A stretch of DNA of 60,159 bases from NCBI RefSeq assembly GCF_024609785.1, contig NZ_JANHJQ010000003.1, positions 1-60,159 on the forward strand, in the 5' to 3' direction. The notes beneath the pieces are model-generated. The model did no database searches. It was given only the letters and a program-made list of their open reading frames with translations, and was not told the DNA's origin. Made by a program: the position numbers and the translations under genes. The DNA comes from Pseudalkalibacillus decolorationis (GTDB taxonomy: Bacteria; Bacillota; Bacilli; Bacillales; Fictibacillaceae). Below are positions 17,920-25,547 of this stretch, in pieces. The first letter of the stretch is position 1, and the number at the start of each line of letters is the position of its first letter.

Positions 17920-18062
17920 TTCCCTGCGTTATAACACCTTGGATGCCGGTTATGATTACGAACCGATCTATACACAGATTCATCGGATAGGGGGCATCAA
18001 GCTGTCATCGCCTATAATAAACGGAATGAGCCTGAACCGATTGGGTTTGATCAACGGCCATG
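17920..18062 (+). pseudogene. Transposase remnant (IS4-like DDE), frameshifted
   Basis: From about 17921 the frame reads LRYNTLDAGYDYEPIYTQIH. After a run of five Gs near 17990 the reading continues one frame over as HQAVIAYNKRNEPEPIGFDQ. Together these match the DAGYD...VIAYNKR...P region around the second catalytic Asp of DDE transposases of the IS4/IS1182 kind. An extra G explains the shift. Both ends of the gene are missing. Confidence 0.6.
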
Positions 18063-18077
18063 CAGGAGATGAATAAG

Positions 18078-18413
18078 ATGCAGGAAAGAAAAAATTCAAC
18101 TTACACTCGCCGAGTCAGTCAAGTCGGTAATAGCTTATCTGTTGGTATCCCTAAAGAATTAGCTCTAAAATTCGATATCCTTAAAGGCGACGAAGTTATC
18201 GTTACTGAGGGCAGTGAAAGGGGCGAAATTGTCTTGAAAAAAATTAATCACACAGGTCAACCTAATATTCGTCCTGAAGTTATTGAAGCTATGAAGAGTG
18301 TCAAAAATCAATACGGAAAGGCTTATCAGAGAGATTGCAAAGGAATCGGAAAAAGACGGAAAAAAGATGAAAAGATAAAAAATAATGTGTTGACAAATTT
18401 CCGAAAATTATGA
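18078..18413 (+). CDS. AbrB/MazE-type antitoxin-like DNA-binding protein, C-terminus probably frameshifted
   Basis: A 111-residue protein from the ATG at 18078 (MQERKNSTYTRRVSQVGNSL), chosen because AGGAG lies 9 bases upstream. Two further in-frame ATGs lie at 18060 and 18069. Residues 8-55 form a SpoVT/AbrB swapped-hairpin domain (QVGNSLSVGIPKELALKFDILKGDEV). Homologues usually sit before a Doc/Fic-type toxin gene. None is present here. The basic tail after RPEVIEAMKSVKNQYGKA looks out of frame, because another frame there reads IREIAKESEKDGKKMKR and then stops. It is probably an orphan, damaged antitoxin. Confidence 0.6.
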   Translation: MQERKNSTYTRRVSQVGNSLSVGIPKELALKFDILKGDEVIVTEGSERGEIVLKKINHTGQPNIRPEVIEAMKSVKNQYGKAYQRDCKGIGKRRKKDEKIKNNVLTNFRKL

Positions 18414-18418
18414 TAAGT
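18390..18418 (+). promoter_or_regulatory. Sigma-A promoter of the lacI-type gene
   Basis: TTGACA at 18390-18395 is followed after 16-17 bases by GATAAGT (18412-18418), a fair -10. The operator palindrome starts 5-6 bases later, placing it over the transcription start. Confidence 0.55.
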
Positions 18419-18423
18419 TCTAT

Positions 18424-18437
18424 TGTAATCGATTACA
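18424..18437. promoter_or_regulatory. LacI-type operator 1
   Basis: Perfect 14-bp palindrome TGTAATCGATTACA with the central CG typical of LacI-family operators, lying between the promoter and the regulator gene. It is identical to the site before the isomerase gene, which implies autoregulation by the adjacent repressor. Confidence 0.8.
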
Positions 18438-18473
18438 TTTTGAATTTTGGGTTTTTGAAAGAGGGAAAGAAGA

Positions 18474-19475
18474 ATGATTAAGTTAAAAGAAGTGGCAGAA
18501 CTAGCAAGTGTTTCAACAGCTACAGTATCTCGTGTTCTTTCCAACACAGGGAAAGTGACTAAAAAGACAAGACAGAAAGTGTTAGCAGCGATGGAGGAAT
18601 TAAACTATCAACCTAACTTTTTGGGAAGACAGCTCCGCAGAATGGAAACCAAGACCATTCTGGTTGTGGTTCCGGATATTGCCAATACTTTTTTCTCGAA
18701 AGTATTAAGGGGGATTGAATCAGTAGCCATTAAAAACGGATATCAAGTTCTCATGGGAGATTCACAAAATAATGGTCAAAGTGAGTCTCAATATCTAAAT
18801 CATTTACGCTATAAACAAGTAGATGGTGTCATTTTGCTTACGGCAAGAACGGATCCCCGTTTGATTGAGGACTTATCTGATGATTATCCAGTTGTGCTAG
18901 CCTGTGAATATTTGGAGGGATCGCGGATTCCTACGGTTTCCATTGATAACATAAGCAGTGCTCGAAAAATAACAGATCATTTGATTAAGCTAGGGCATCG
19001 AAGGATAGCACACATTTCAGGTCCCATGAATATCATTTTAGGCCGAGACCGATTAAAGGGTTATGAGCAAGCCATGACTCAAAATAGTTGTGAGATCGAT
19101 CAAGTATTAGTCCAAGAGGGAGACTTTTCCTACGAGTCGGGCTATAAATCGATGGAGAAATATCTCGCTTTACAGAACCCTCCAACAGCGGTGTTCGCAG
19201 CAAATGATGAGATGGCAATAGGGGCGATCAAAGCCATAAAGAAACATCATCTTTCTGTACCTAATGATATTGCCATTGCAGGGTTTGATGATATTGATAT
19301 GGCTTCTATACTAGAACCAGAACTCACAACGGTGGCTCAACCTACATTTGAGATTGGGAGTACAGCTATGGAATTACTTCTTTGTCTTATGAAAAAGGAG
19401 CAGCTCACAAAGAAACAATATGTTCTTGAAGATCAATTGATGGTTAGACATTCTTGTGGTGCTAATAAAATGTAA
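18474..19475 (+). CDS. LacI-family transcriptional repressor
   Basis: A 333-residue LacI/GalR protein. The N-terminal helix-turn-helix is LKEVAELASVSTATVSRVLS with a hinge helix near residue 50. The remainder is a periplasmic-binding-like sensor (GHRRIAHISGP, TAVFAANDEMAIGAI, IAIAGFDDIDMASILEPELTTVAQP). It opens a sugar-type gene cluster and has the operator TGTAATCGATTACA both at its own promoter and before the next gene. It therefore very likely represses 19595-21599, and probably the whole unit to 24880. The inducer is unknown. RBS GAGGGAAAG precedes the ATG. Confidence 0.92.
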   Translation: MIKLKEVAELASVSTATVSRVLSNTGKVTKKTRQKVLAAMEELNYQPNFLGRQLRRMETKTILVVVPDIANTFFSKVLRGIESVAIKNGYQVLMGDSQNNGQSESQYLNHLRYKQVDGVILLTARTDPRLIEDLSDDYPVVLACEYLEGSRIPTVSIDNISSARKITDHLIKLGHRRIAHISGPMNIILGRDRLKGYEQAMTQNSCEIDQVLVQEGDFSYESGYKSMEKYLALQNPPTAVFAANDEMAIGAIKAIKKHHLSVPNDIAIAGFDDIDMASILEPELTTVAQPTFEIGSTAMELLLCLMKKEQLTKKQYVLEDQLMVRHSCGANKM

Positions 19476-19560
19476 TCGATTTTTTAAATCAATAAAGAGT
19501 AAACCTAGGAAAACAACAATCTACGGTAGTTATTGTAAGATAAAAAATTATTTAATAAAA

Positions 19561-19578
19561 AATGTAATCGATTACATT
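19561..19578. promoter_or_regulatory. LacI-type operator 2
   Basis: The core TGTAATCGATTACA (19563-19576) is identical to operator 1, extended to an 18-bp perfect palindrome by AA/TT flanks. It lies 17 bases before the isomerase start, directly ahead of its RBS. A half-site TGTAATCGAT also occurs at 19471-19480, overlapping the repressor stop codon. Confidence 0.8.
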
Positions 19579-19594
19579 CGAGGAGGTATTTATA

Positions 19595-20446
19595 ATGAGC
19601 TTAGAACTTGGATTGCAACTATTCTCAGTAAGAGACGAACTGGAAAAGGATTTTGTCGGTACATTACAAAAGGTCGCAGAAATCGGTTATAAAAGCGTAG
19701 AATTCTTCATTCACGATGCAAGTAAAGGAATGAAGATCGGTGGAATGGAAGCGAATGAGCTAAAGAAGGTACTTAACAATTTAGGGCTGAATGCTGTTTC
19801 CATGCATGTTGACCCCCTAACGGATGAGGACATTTTGGAAAAGGCCATTCAATATAATCTTGAAATCGGAAGCACCGGTATTGGTTGTTCCATCGCCTTC
19901 TTTAAAAACAAACAAGAAGTGATTGACTTCGCTAAAGCTCTTAATAAATGCGGCCAAAAGTGTAGAGAAAACGGATTGGCCTTCTATTATCATAATCACT
20001 TTCAAGAATTTCAAAAGTTTGACGGGCAATATGTATTAGATATTTTATTAGAGAGCACGGATGAAAGTTTAGTAAAATCTGAGTTTGATACGTACTGGGC
20101 TTTAAGAGGCGGAATCGACCCAGTAGATTACCTGAAAAAACTTGGCAGCCGTTGCGACCTGGTTCACCAAAAAGATTTACCTGCAACAGCCAAACCTGTG
20201 AACGCGTTTGAAGTGCTTGGGGAAGAAAAAGAAATTGGCTTTGACGAGTTTATTGGTTTCTCGAAACCAGAGTATTTCACCGAAGCTGGTGAAGGATCCA
20301 TGGATATTAAATCCATTATTGAAACGATACGACAAATTGGGGCTGCAAAATACATTTTTGTAGAGCAAGATTTAACAACAAAAAATCAATTAGAGAGTGT
20401 TGAGTTAAGCTATAAAAACATGATTCAACTGTTAGATGCTCAGTAA
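19595..20446 (+). CDS. Sugar phosphate isomerase/epimerase-family TIM-barrel protein
   Basis: A 283-residue xylose-isomerase-like TIM barrel (the IolE/IolI/hexulose-epimerase superfamily). It opens with LELGLQLFSVRDELEKDFVGTLQKVAEIGYKSVEFF. Expected metal-ligand segments are visible: YYHNHFQEF (about 129-137), KSEFDTYWALRGG (about 160-172), VHQKDLP, and FVEQDLT near the end. RBS CGAGGAGG precedes the ATG. Members catalyse isomerisation, epimerisation or, with keto-sugars, eliminations. With two Gfo/Idh/MocA oxidoreductases next to it, a role on an oxidised sugar or glycoside is plausible. Confidence 0.82.
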   Translation: MSLELGLQLFSVRDELEKDFVGTLQKVAEIGYKSVEFFIHDASKGMKIGGMEANELKKVLNNLGLNAVSMHVDPLTDEDILEKAIQYNLEIGSTGIGCSIAFFKNKQEVIDFAKALNKCGQKCRENGLAFYYHNHFQEFQKFDGQYVLDILLESTDESLVKSEFDTYWALRGGIDPVDYLKKLGSRCDLVHQKDLPATAKPVNAFEVLGEEKEIGFDEFIGFSKPEYFTEAGEGSMDIKSIIETIRQIGAAKYIFVEQDLTTKNQLESVELSYKNMIQLLDAQ

Positions 20447-20465
20447 ATGACGAGAGGTGGTTTAC

Positions 20466-21599
20466 ATGTTGGCAAAAGATAAGGTGAAAATCGCCATCAT
20501 TGGATGCGGAGGGATTGCCTTTCAAAAGCATTTACCCGCTCTATCAAAATTAACAAGTAAAGTCGAATTGGCCGTGTTTTGCGATACCGTTCAAGAGAGG
20601 GCAGAAAAGGCTTCGAAAGAATTTGGTGACGAGAATGCTCAAGTCTATACGGATTACAAAGAGTTATTAAAAGACGGTTCGATTGGTGTGGTCCATGTGT
20701 GTACACCCAATATCTCGCATTCTATGATTACGGTTAATGCGCTTGAAGCAGGTAAACATGTGATGTGTGAGAAGCCAATGGCCATTAGCTCTGAAGAAGC
20801 GAAAAAAATGCTGGATGCGGCCAAACGTACAGGCAAGAAACTATCCATCGGCTATCAAAATCGTTTCAGGAACGATTCCTTAACCTTACACCAAGCATGT
20901 GACGCAGGAGATTTAGGTGAGATCTATTTTGCGAAAGCCCATGCGATCCGCCGTCGAGGTGTCCCTACTTGGGGAGTGTTTATGGATAAAGAGAAACAAG
21001 GTGGAGGCCCCCTCATTGACATAGGGACACATGCTTTGGATCTTGCGTTATGGATGATGAACAACTACAAACCAGCGTTGGTTGTTGGGTCTACTTTTCA
21101 AAAGTTGAAGGATAAGCCAGAGGGCAACATCTTCGGACCTTGGAATCCAAAGGAGTATCAGGTGGAGGATTCTGCATTCGGATATATAAAAATGGAAAAT
21201 GGTGCAACCATCATGCTCGAGTCTTCATGGGCGTTAAATATGATCCGTGGAAAAGAAGCCCAGGTCACATTATGCGGTACGGAAGCTGGAGCGGAAATGT
21301 TTGGCGAAGCCTGGGATAACAAGGGGTATATCACATTTAACACAACAAAATACAATCAAATGATGGAAGCAGAAACATCAGCAGGCCCGAGTGTGGCTTA
21401 TTTTGAAGGACAAGAAGTTGATGCAGGCTACTTAGAGGCAAAACAGTGGATTGATGCCATTTTGGAAGACAAGGAGCCGTTGGTAAAACCTGAAGAGGCT
21501 TATGTAGTAACGCGTATTTTAGAAGCAATCTATCAATCTTCAGAAACAGGAAAAGCGATTGAACTAGGTCAAAGGAATCTGCTCTCTTATCCTATGTAA
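20466..21599 (+). CDS. Gfo/Idh/MocA-family NAD(P)-dependent oxidoreductase 1
   Basis: A 377-residue oxidoreductase. The ATG at 20466 follows GAGAGGTGG. A GTG nine bases upstream is in frame but overlaps the RBS. The Rossmann motif is IAIIGCGGIAFQKHLPAL (about 8-25), and the family signature EKPMAISSEEAKKML follows near residue 102, with the active-site Lys in EKP. The catalytic-domain motif GGGPLIDIGTHALDLALWMM (split near 179-198) contains the DxxxH His pair. Such enzymes oxidise or reduce sugars and cyclitols, often at C2 or C3. Eighteen bases separate it from the isomerase, so the two are co-transcribed. Confidence 0.85.
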   Translation: MLAKDKVKIAIIGCGGIAFQKHLPALSKLTSKVELAVFCDTVQERAEKASKEFGDENAQVYTDYKELLKDGSIGVVHVCTPNISHSMITVNALEAGKHVMCEKPMAISSEEAKKMLDAAKRTGKKLSIGYQNRFRNDSLTLHQACDAGDLGEIYFAKAHAIRRRGVPTWGVFMDKEKQGGGPLIDIGTHALDLALWMMNNYKPALVVGSTFQKLKDKPEGNIFGPWNPKEYQVEDSAFGYIKMENGATIMLESSWALNMIRGKEAQVTLCGTEAGAEMFGEAWDNKGYITFNTTKYNQMMEAETSAGPSVAYFEGQEVDAGYLEAKQWIDAILEDKEPLVKPEEAYVVTRILEAIYQSSETGKAIELGQRNLLSYPM

Positions 21600-21607
21600 G
21601 AGAGCAG
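21579..21607 (+). terminator. Perfect 11-bp hairpin overlapping the oxidoreductase stop codon
   Basis: CTGCTCTCTTA (21579-21589) pairs with TAAGAGAGCAG (21597-21607). The second arm begins with the TAA stop. No T run follows directly, though T-rich DNA starts about 15 bases later. It may attenuate read-through or protect the mRNA 3' end. Confidence 0.45.
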
Positions 21608-21649
21608 ATCAGAAAACACTTCATTTTTTTCGTGAAAAAAATCAGATTA

Positions 21650-21680
21650 TTGACAAAATTAAACCTGACTCCTGTAGCTT
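21650..21680 (+). promoter_or_regulatory. Possible promoter before the GPH symporter gene
   Basis: TTGACA at 21650-21655 has only weak -10 candidates (TAGCTT at 21675). It would start a separate transcript for the symporter. No copy of the cluster operator is found here. Confidence 0.3.
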
Positions 21681-21786
21681 ATTCGAGAAAAAACTTTTTA
21701 CCCTTATAAAAATGGATAAGAAATAATTTATTGAAGGCTTGTTCCCTTTTTAATATAAGGGAATGAATGTAAAGGGGATGAGATAA

Positions 21787-23163
21787 TTGGCTATATTGAA
21801 AGCGGATACAAGTGTTGAACTTCAATCAGATAAGTTAGGGACGAAGGAAAAGGTGAGTTATGGTTTAGGAGATTTAGCTTCTAATTTTGTTTGGGGGATG
21901 ACATCAAGCTATCTACTCTTTTTTTACACAGACATTTTTGGGATCTCTGCTGCGGCAGTGGGGACACTTTTCTTGATTACGAGAATCTGGGATGCGATTA
22001 ACGATCCAATGATGGGCATTATTGTTGATAAAACAAAAAGTAGGCACGGAAAAACAAGGCCCTATTTACTTTATTTAGCCATACCCTTCGGAATATTAAG
22101 TGTATTGACCTTCATTACACCGGATTTTTCGGATACAGGGAAATTAGTGTATGCCTATATCACCTATTTCTTGCTGGGGATGATCTATACAGCTATTAAT
22201 CTTCCTTATGGAGCCTTAATGTCGACGATGACTAGAGATTCAAATGAAAAATCACAATTAGGCAGTTTCCGTATGATGGGGTTAGCGATCGGGATGATTA
22301 TTGTTTCCGCTCTTACGATGCCATTAGTAGAATTCTTTGGAAACGGCAATCTACAGGTAGGATTTCCTATTACGATGGCCGTATATTCTATTGTTGGAGT
22401 GATGTTATTCTTTATCACCTTCAAGAATTGTAAAGAACGCTACTCGAATAATCTCGAGTCAGGAAACAATATGAAAATCAGCAAATCTTTTTCCAACATG
22501 CTTAAGAATCACCATTGGGTAGTGATTTCGATCAATTCCATTGTTCAGTTTTTAAGAATTGGGGTCCTATTCGGTGTCTTAATCTACTATGTAAATTATG
22601 TACTTGGACAACCTGCATTGGTTCCACTTTATTTAACATTAGCAAGTGTGGCGAATTTTGCAGGCGGGGCCATTGCTCCTTCGATTTTAAAACGTCTAGG
22701 CAATCGAAATGGCAGTATCATTTTACTCTCTTCGTCCGTTCCATTATTTGTTCTGTTAATCTTCTTGGAAGGTGGGTCAACTACCCTTTTTGCCACTGTG
22801 TTTTTTATCGCTTTAACATTAATCGGAGTAAACGGTGCAGCCAATTTTGCAATGTTAGCCGACACAATCGATTATCAAGAATGGAAATTTGGACAGAGAA
22901 CAGAAGGTCTGCTTTATTCTGGATATAGCTTTGCGACCAAATTTGGAATTGCGATCGGTTCGTCATTGGTCGCCTATGCTTTAGGGTGGGCAGGATATAA
23001 CCCTGATGCGATTACAGATACTGCTTTAAGTATGATCCGGTTTTTACTATTTGCCGGTCTCATTGCATTTACCATTATCCAAGTAATTACTCTAGCGTTC
23101 TATAAGCTCGATCAAAACCATGCTGAAATTATTCAGGAATTAGATGTGAGAAATAATAATTAG
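21787..23163 (+). CDS. GPH-family (melibiose-type) cation:glycoside symporter
   Basis: A 458-residue, 12-helix membrane carrier of the glycoside-pentoside-hexuronide family. Signatures are KVSYGLGDLASNFVWG near residue 20, WDAINDPMMGIIVDKTKSRHGKTRPYLL (split near 72-98) and the cytoplasmic DTIDYQEWKFGQRTEGLLYS near 358. Translation appears to start at a TTG (21787) preceded by AAAGGGGATGAG. It probably imports the glycoside or sugar processed by the neighbouring isomerase and oxidoreductases. A hairpin terminator follows. Confidence 0.88.
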   Translation: MAILKADTSVELQSDKLGTKEKVSYGLGDLASNFVWGMTSSYLLFFYTDIFGISAAAVGTLFLITRIWDAINDPMMGIIVDKTKSRHGKTRPYLLYLAIPFGILSVLTFITPDFSDTGKLVYAYITYFLLGMIYTAINLPYGALMSTMTRDSNEKSQLGSFRMMGLAIGMIIVSALTMPLVEFFGNGNLQVGFPITMAVYSIVGVMLFFITFKNCKERYSNNLESGNNMKISKSFSNMLKNHHWVVISINSIVQFLRIGVLFGVLIYYVNYVLGQPALVPLYLTLASVANFAGGAIAPSILKRLGNRNGSIILLSSSVPLFVLLIFLEGGSTTLFATVFFIALTLIGVNGAANFAMLADTIDYQEWKFGQRTEGLLYSGYSFATKFGIAIGSSLVAYALGWAGYNPDAITDTALSMIRFLLFAGLIAFTIIQVITLAFYKLDQNHAEIIQELDVRNNN

Positions 23164-23201
23164 AATGCTAAATGGTTTAACAATTAAGGCAGGATGTAGT
23201 G

Positions 23202-23237
23202 AAGGAGTAGGAGCCAGAACTTTCTTTCCTACTCTTT
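23202..23237 (+). terminator. Terminator after the symporter gene
   Basis: GAGTAGGA (23205-23212) pairs with TCCTACTC (23227-23234), extended by AAG/TTT, followed by a short T run. Confidence 0.6.
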
Positions 23238-23339
23238 ATGGTTGAATGGGTGATATAGTGAAATCTAGCTTAGGCACAAAGTCGAAAAAATACTATCAAT
23301 GAACAATGTTCGTTATCCATATGAAAGAGAGGGAGTACG

Positions 23340-24443
23340 ATGAGAAAAGTGAAAGTAGGAATTATTGGTTGCGGTAATATCAGTTCGATTTATTTTGAGG
23401 CAGGGAAAAAATTTGAGGTTTTAGATATTGTGGCTTGTGCGGATTTGGATTTGGAAAGAGCAAAGGCAAGTGCCGAAGAATTCAATGTTCCGAAAGCATC
23501 TACGGTGGAAGAATTACTCTCCGATCCAGAAATTGAGCTTGTCATCAATTTGACGATCCCTAGTGCTCATGCAGAAATTCATCTAAAAGCGCTTGAGGCA
23601 GGAAAACACACTTACGGAGAAAAACCTCTAGCCACTGAACTAGAAGATGCTGAAAAAATTCTTTCTCTCGCAAATGAGAAAGGACTTTTAGTAGGATCCG
23701 CTCCAGATACATTTTTAGGAGGAGGAATTCAAACCTGCCGAAAGTTGATTGATGACGGCTGGATTGGTGAACCGATTGCCGCAACGGCGTTTATGATGTA
23801 CCATGGTCCGGAAAGTTTCCATCCGAATCCTGATTTCTTATATCAAAAAGGTGCTGGACCAATGTTTGACATGGGACCGTATTATTTGACTGCATTAGTT
23901 AATTTAATTGGATCGATTCGTCGTGTGACTGGATCTGCAAAAATATCTTTCCAGGAAAGATCGATTACAAATGAATTGAATTACGGAAGAAAATTCCCTG
24001 TCGAAACCCCGACACACATATCGGGTATCATGGATTTTGAAAATGGAGCAGTCGGCACCATAATTACGAGTTTTGATGTCTGGGGCTCACGGACCCCACA
24101 TATAGAAATTCATGGGACAATGGGTTCGATCATTGTTCCGGATCCCAATACATTTGGCGGGCCAGTTTATATAAAGCAGCATAATCAGACGGATTTTACC
24201 GAAATCCCTTTAACACACGGATTCACTGAGAATAGTAGAGGTCTTGGTGTTTTGGATATGGCCTACGCCATTCAAAACGGAAGATCGCATCGAGCAAGCG
24301 GACAAATGGCCTATCACGTGTTGGAGCTTATGCATGGCTTCCACATTGCATCAGAAGAAGGAAAGCATTATGAAGTAAAAAGTTCTTGTGACAAACCAGT
24401 ACCATTTCCAATGAATCTTCCGAAAAATGCCTTAGATTTATAA
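23340..24443 (+). CDS. Gfo/Idh/MocA-family oxidoreductase 2
   Basis: A 367-residue oxidoreductase, distant from the one at 20466. The Rossmann motif is VGIIGCGNISSIYFEAG (about 6-22). The EKP-type signature (YGEKPLATELEDAEKIL) lies near residue 96, and GPMFDMGPYYLTALVNLIG near 178-196 carries an MGPYY variant in place of GTH in the active-site region. The start has RBS GAGAGGGAG. Two different members of this family with an isomerase-type barrel suggest oxidation and later reduction of the same sugar ring, as in glycoside 3-keto pathways. This is inference. Confidence 0.85.
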   Translation: MRKVKVGIIGCGNISSIYFEAGKKFEVLDIVACADLDLERAKASAEEFNVPKASTVEELLSDPEIELVINLTIPSAHAEIHLKALEAGKHTYGEKPLATELEDAEKILSLANEKGLLVGSAPDTFLGGGIQTCRKLIDDGWIGEPIAATAFMMYHGPESFHPNPDFLYQKGAGPMFDMGPYYLTALVNLIGSIRRVTGSAKISFQERSITNELNYGRKFPVETPTHISGIMDFENGAVGTIITSFDVWGSRTPHIEIHGTMGSIIVPDPNTFGGPVYIKQHNQTDFTEIPLTHGFTENSRGLGVLDMAYAIQNGRSHRASGQMAYHVLELMHGFHIASEEGKHYEVKSSCDKPVPFPMNLPKNALDL

Positions 24444-24496
24444 GCCAAAAACTCATTAAAGTATCATAGTGAGGAGACTTAACAGGAGGCTTTAAG

Positions 24497-24880
24497 ATGG
24501 ACTACACCGGGATTCACCATGTTTCTTTAATCGTCACAGACTTAGAACGTTCGAAACATTTCTACGGAAAGATTATCGGATTTGAAGAAATCGAGAGGCC
24601 GAATTTTGATACACTTGGTGCATGGTATCAAATAAGAAACACTCAGTTACATTTGATTGTTTATAACGAAGGGAAGACATTGAGAGGAACGGTTGAATTG
24701 GACAGTTCTGATGGTCACTTCGCTGTTCGAGTGACAGATACCGAAGCGTTTATTAAGCGTATGGAAGCTCATAACGTTTCGATGCTAACGACCCCGAGTA
24801 ATGCTGCGGGATGGTATCAAGTGTATGTCGGTGATCCGGATGGTAATTTGATTGAGTTTAATTATCATCCCGAAGAATGA
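24497..24880 (+). CDS. VOC-family (glyoxalase/dioxygenase fold) metalloprotein
   Basis: A 127-residue vicinal-oxygen-chelate protein with the usual two beta-alpha-beta3 halves. Probable metal ligands are His7 (GIHHVSLIV), His52 (TQLHLIV) and Glu121 (GNLIEFNY), with GHFAVRV near residue 72. RBS AGGAGG precedes the ATG, 53 bases after oxidoreductase 2. Members act as lyases, isomerases or dioxygenases. In this sugar cluster it may isomerise or split a keto intermediate. A terminator-like hairpin follows at 25015. Confidence 0.8.
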   Translation: MDYTGIHHVSLIVTDLERSKHFYGKIIGFEEIERPNFDTLGAWYQIRNTQLHLIVYNEGKTLRGTVELDSSDGHFAVRVTDTEAFIKRMEAHNVSMLTTPSNAAGWYQVYVGDPDGNLIEFNYHPEE

Positions 24881-25014
24881 AGTGATGATATCTACTAGAG
24901 AATAACTTCAATTTGTCGACTCATGAATGTTTACACTAGGACCTCATACTTCATAGTTAAAATAAATGCAGGCACGTACGTTAAGTTTTTTATGAGTATG
25001 GGTTCGAAGTAAAC

Positions 25015-25055
25015 AAAAGCCCTTTTCCTAGTATGGAAGGAAAAAGGGCTTTTGA
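25015..25055. terminator. Strong bidirectional terminator
   Basis: AAAAGCCCTTTTCC pairs with GGAAAAAGGGCTTTT around a short loop, A-rich before and T-rich after. It can end the sugar cluster from the left and the broken dehydrogenase gene from the right. Confidence 0.8.
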
Positions 25056-25062
25056 CTATTTA

Positions 25063-25262
25063 TTATCTACTAATCTCAATCTTACCAAATTGTTCAGAGT
25101 CCTCTAAACGTTTCATGGCATCCGCTGTTTCACTATGAGGGAAGATTTGATCAAGGACTAGTTTGATTCTATATTTGTTGACTAGCTCAAGCATTTCCTT
25201 GAATTCTTGATGACTGTCCATCGTGGTGCCTAGCAAATTGTATTGACCGTAGCTTGTTCCCC
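25063..25262 (-). pseudogene. C-terminal fragment of a zinc-type alcohol dehydrogenase
   Basis: On the minus strand, about 65 codons read LLGTTMDSHQEFKEMLELV, then LVLDQIFPHSETADAMKRL and end EQFGKIEIS before TAA at 25063-25065. This is the usual end of MDR alcohol/quinone dehydrogenases (substrate-domain helix, then ...FGKIVL). The reading is lost upstream of about 25262, so the catalytic and nucleotide-binding parts are missing. Confidence 0.7.
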
Positions 25263-25291
25263 ATTACATGAACATAACATTAACTACGATT

Positions 25292-25471
25292 AGTCAAAGC
25301 CAATGTTCTATTAGAAGACGGAAAGATGTTTGGAGAAGAGGGATTAAACTATCAGAGAATTTGCATCCCATCTCCTAGACCGATTATAAAGGAAGCATTT
25401 GATAGAATCGCAAGTATGAGTAACGAATCCTTAGCGAATTTCAACCATTTTTTAAAGGAGCCAAGTTAACA
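25292..25471 (+). pseudogene. C-terminal fragment of a MalY/PatB-type aminotransferase (C-S lyase)
   Basis: The frame reads KANVLLEDGKMFGEEG, then YQRICIPSPRPIIKEAFDRI, ending at TAA 25469-25471. This is the conserved tail of PLP-dependent cystathionine beta-lyase/PatB proteins (..L.DG..FG..G..y.RLn.a.pR..l.eal.ri). The Lys-containing PLP domain is absent. It abuts the inverted dehydrogenase fragment at about 25265-25290, marking a deletion junction. Confidence 0.65.
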
Positions 25472-25547
25472 TTACGAAATAATAGTGTGATAAATTAAAC
25501 AGGAATAGCTGTAATAAAAACAAATAGAAGAGAGAAGGGACAAGATA

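Noticed and set aside
17498-17983. Minus-strand open frame of 161 codons after the beta-CASP gene
   Set aside because: It spans a plus-strand terminator and the transposase remnant, is cysteine- and histidine-rich in random order, and lacks an RBS.
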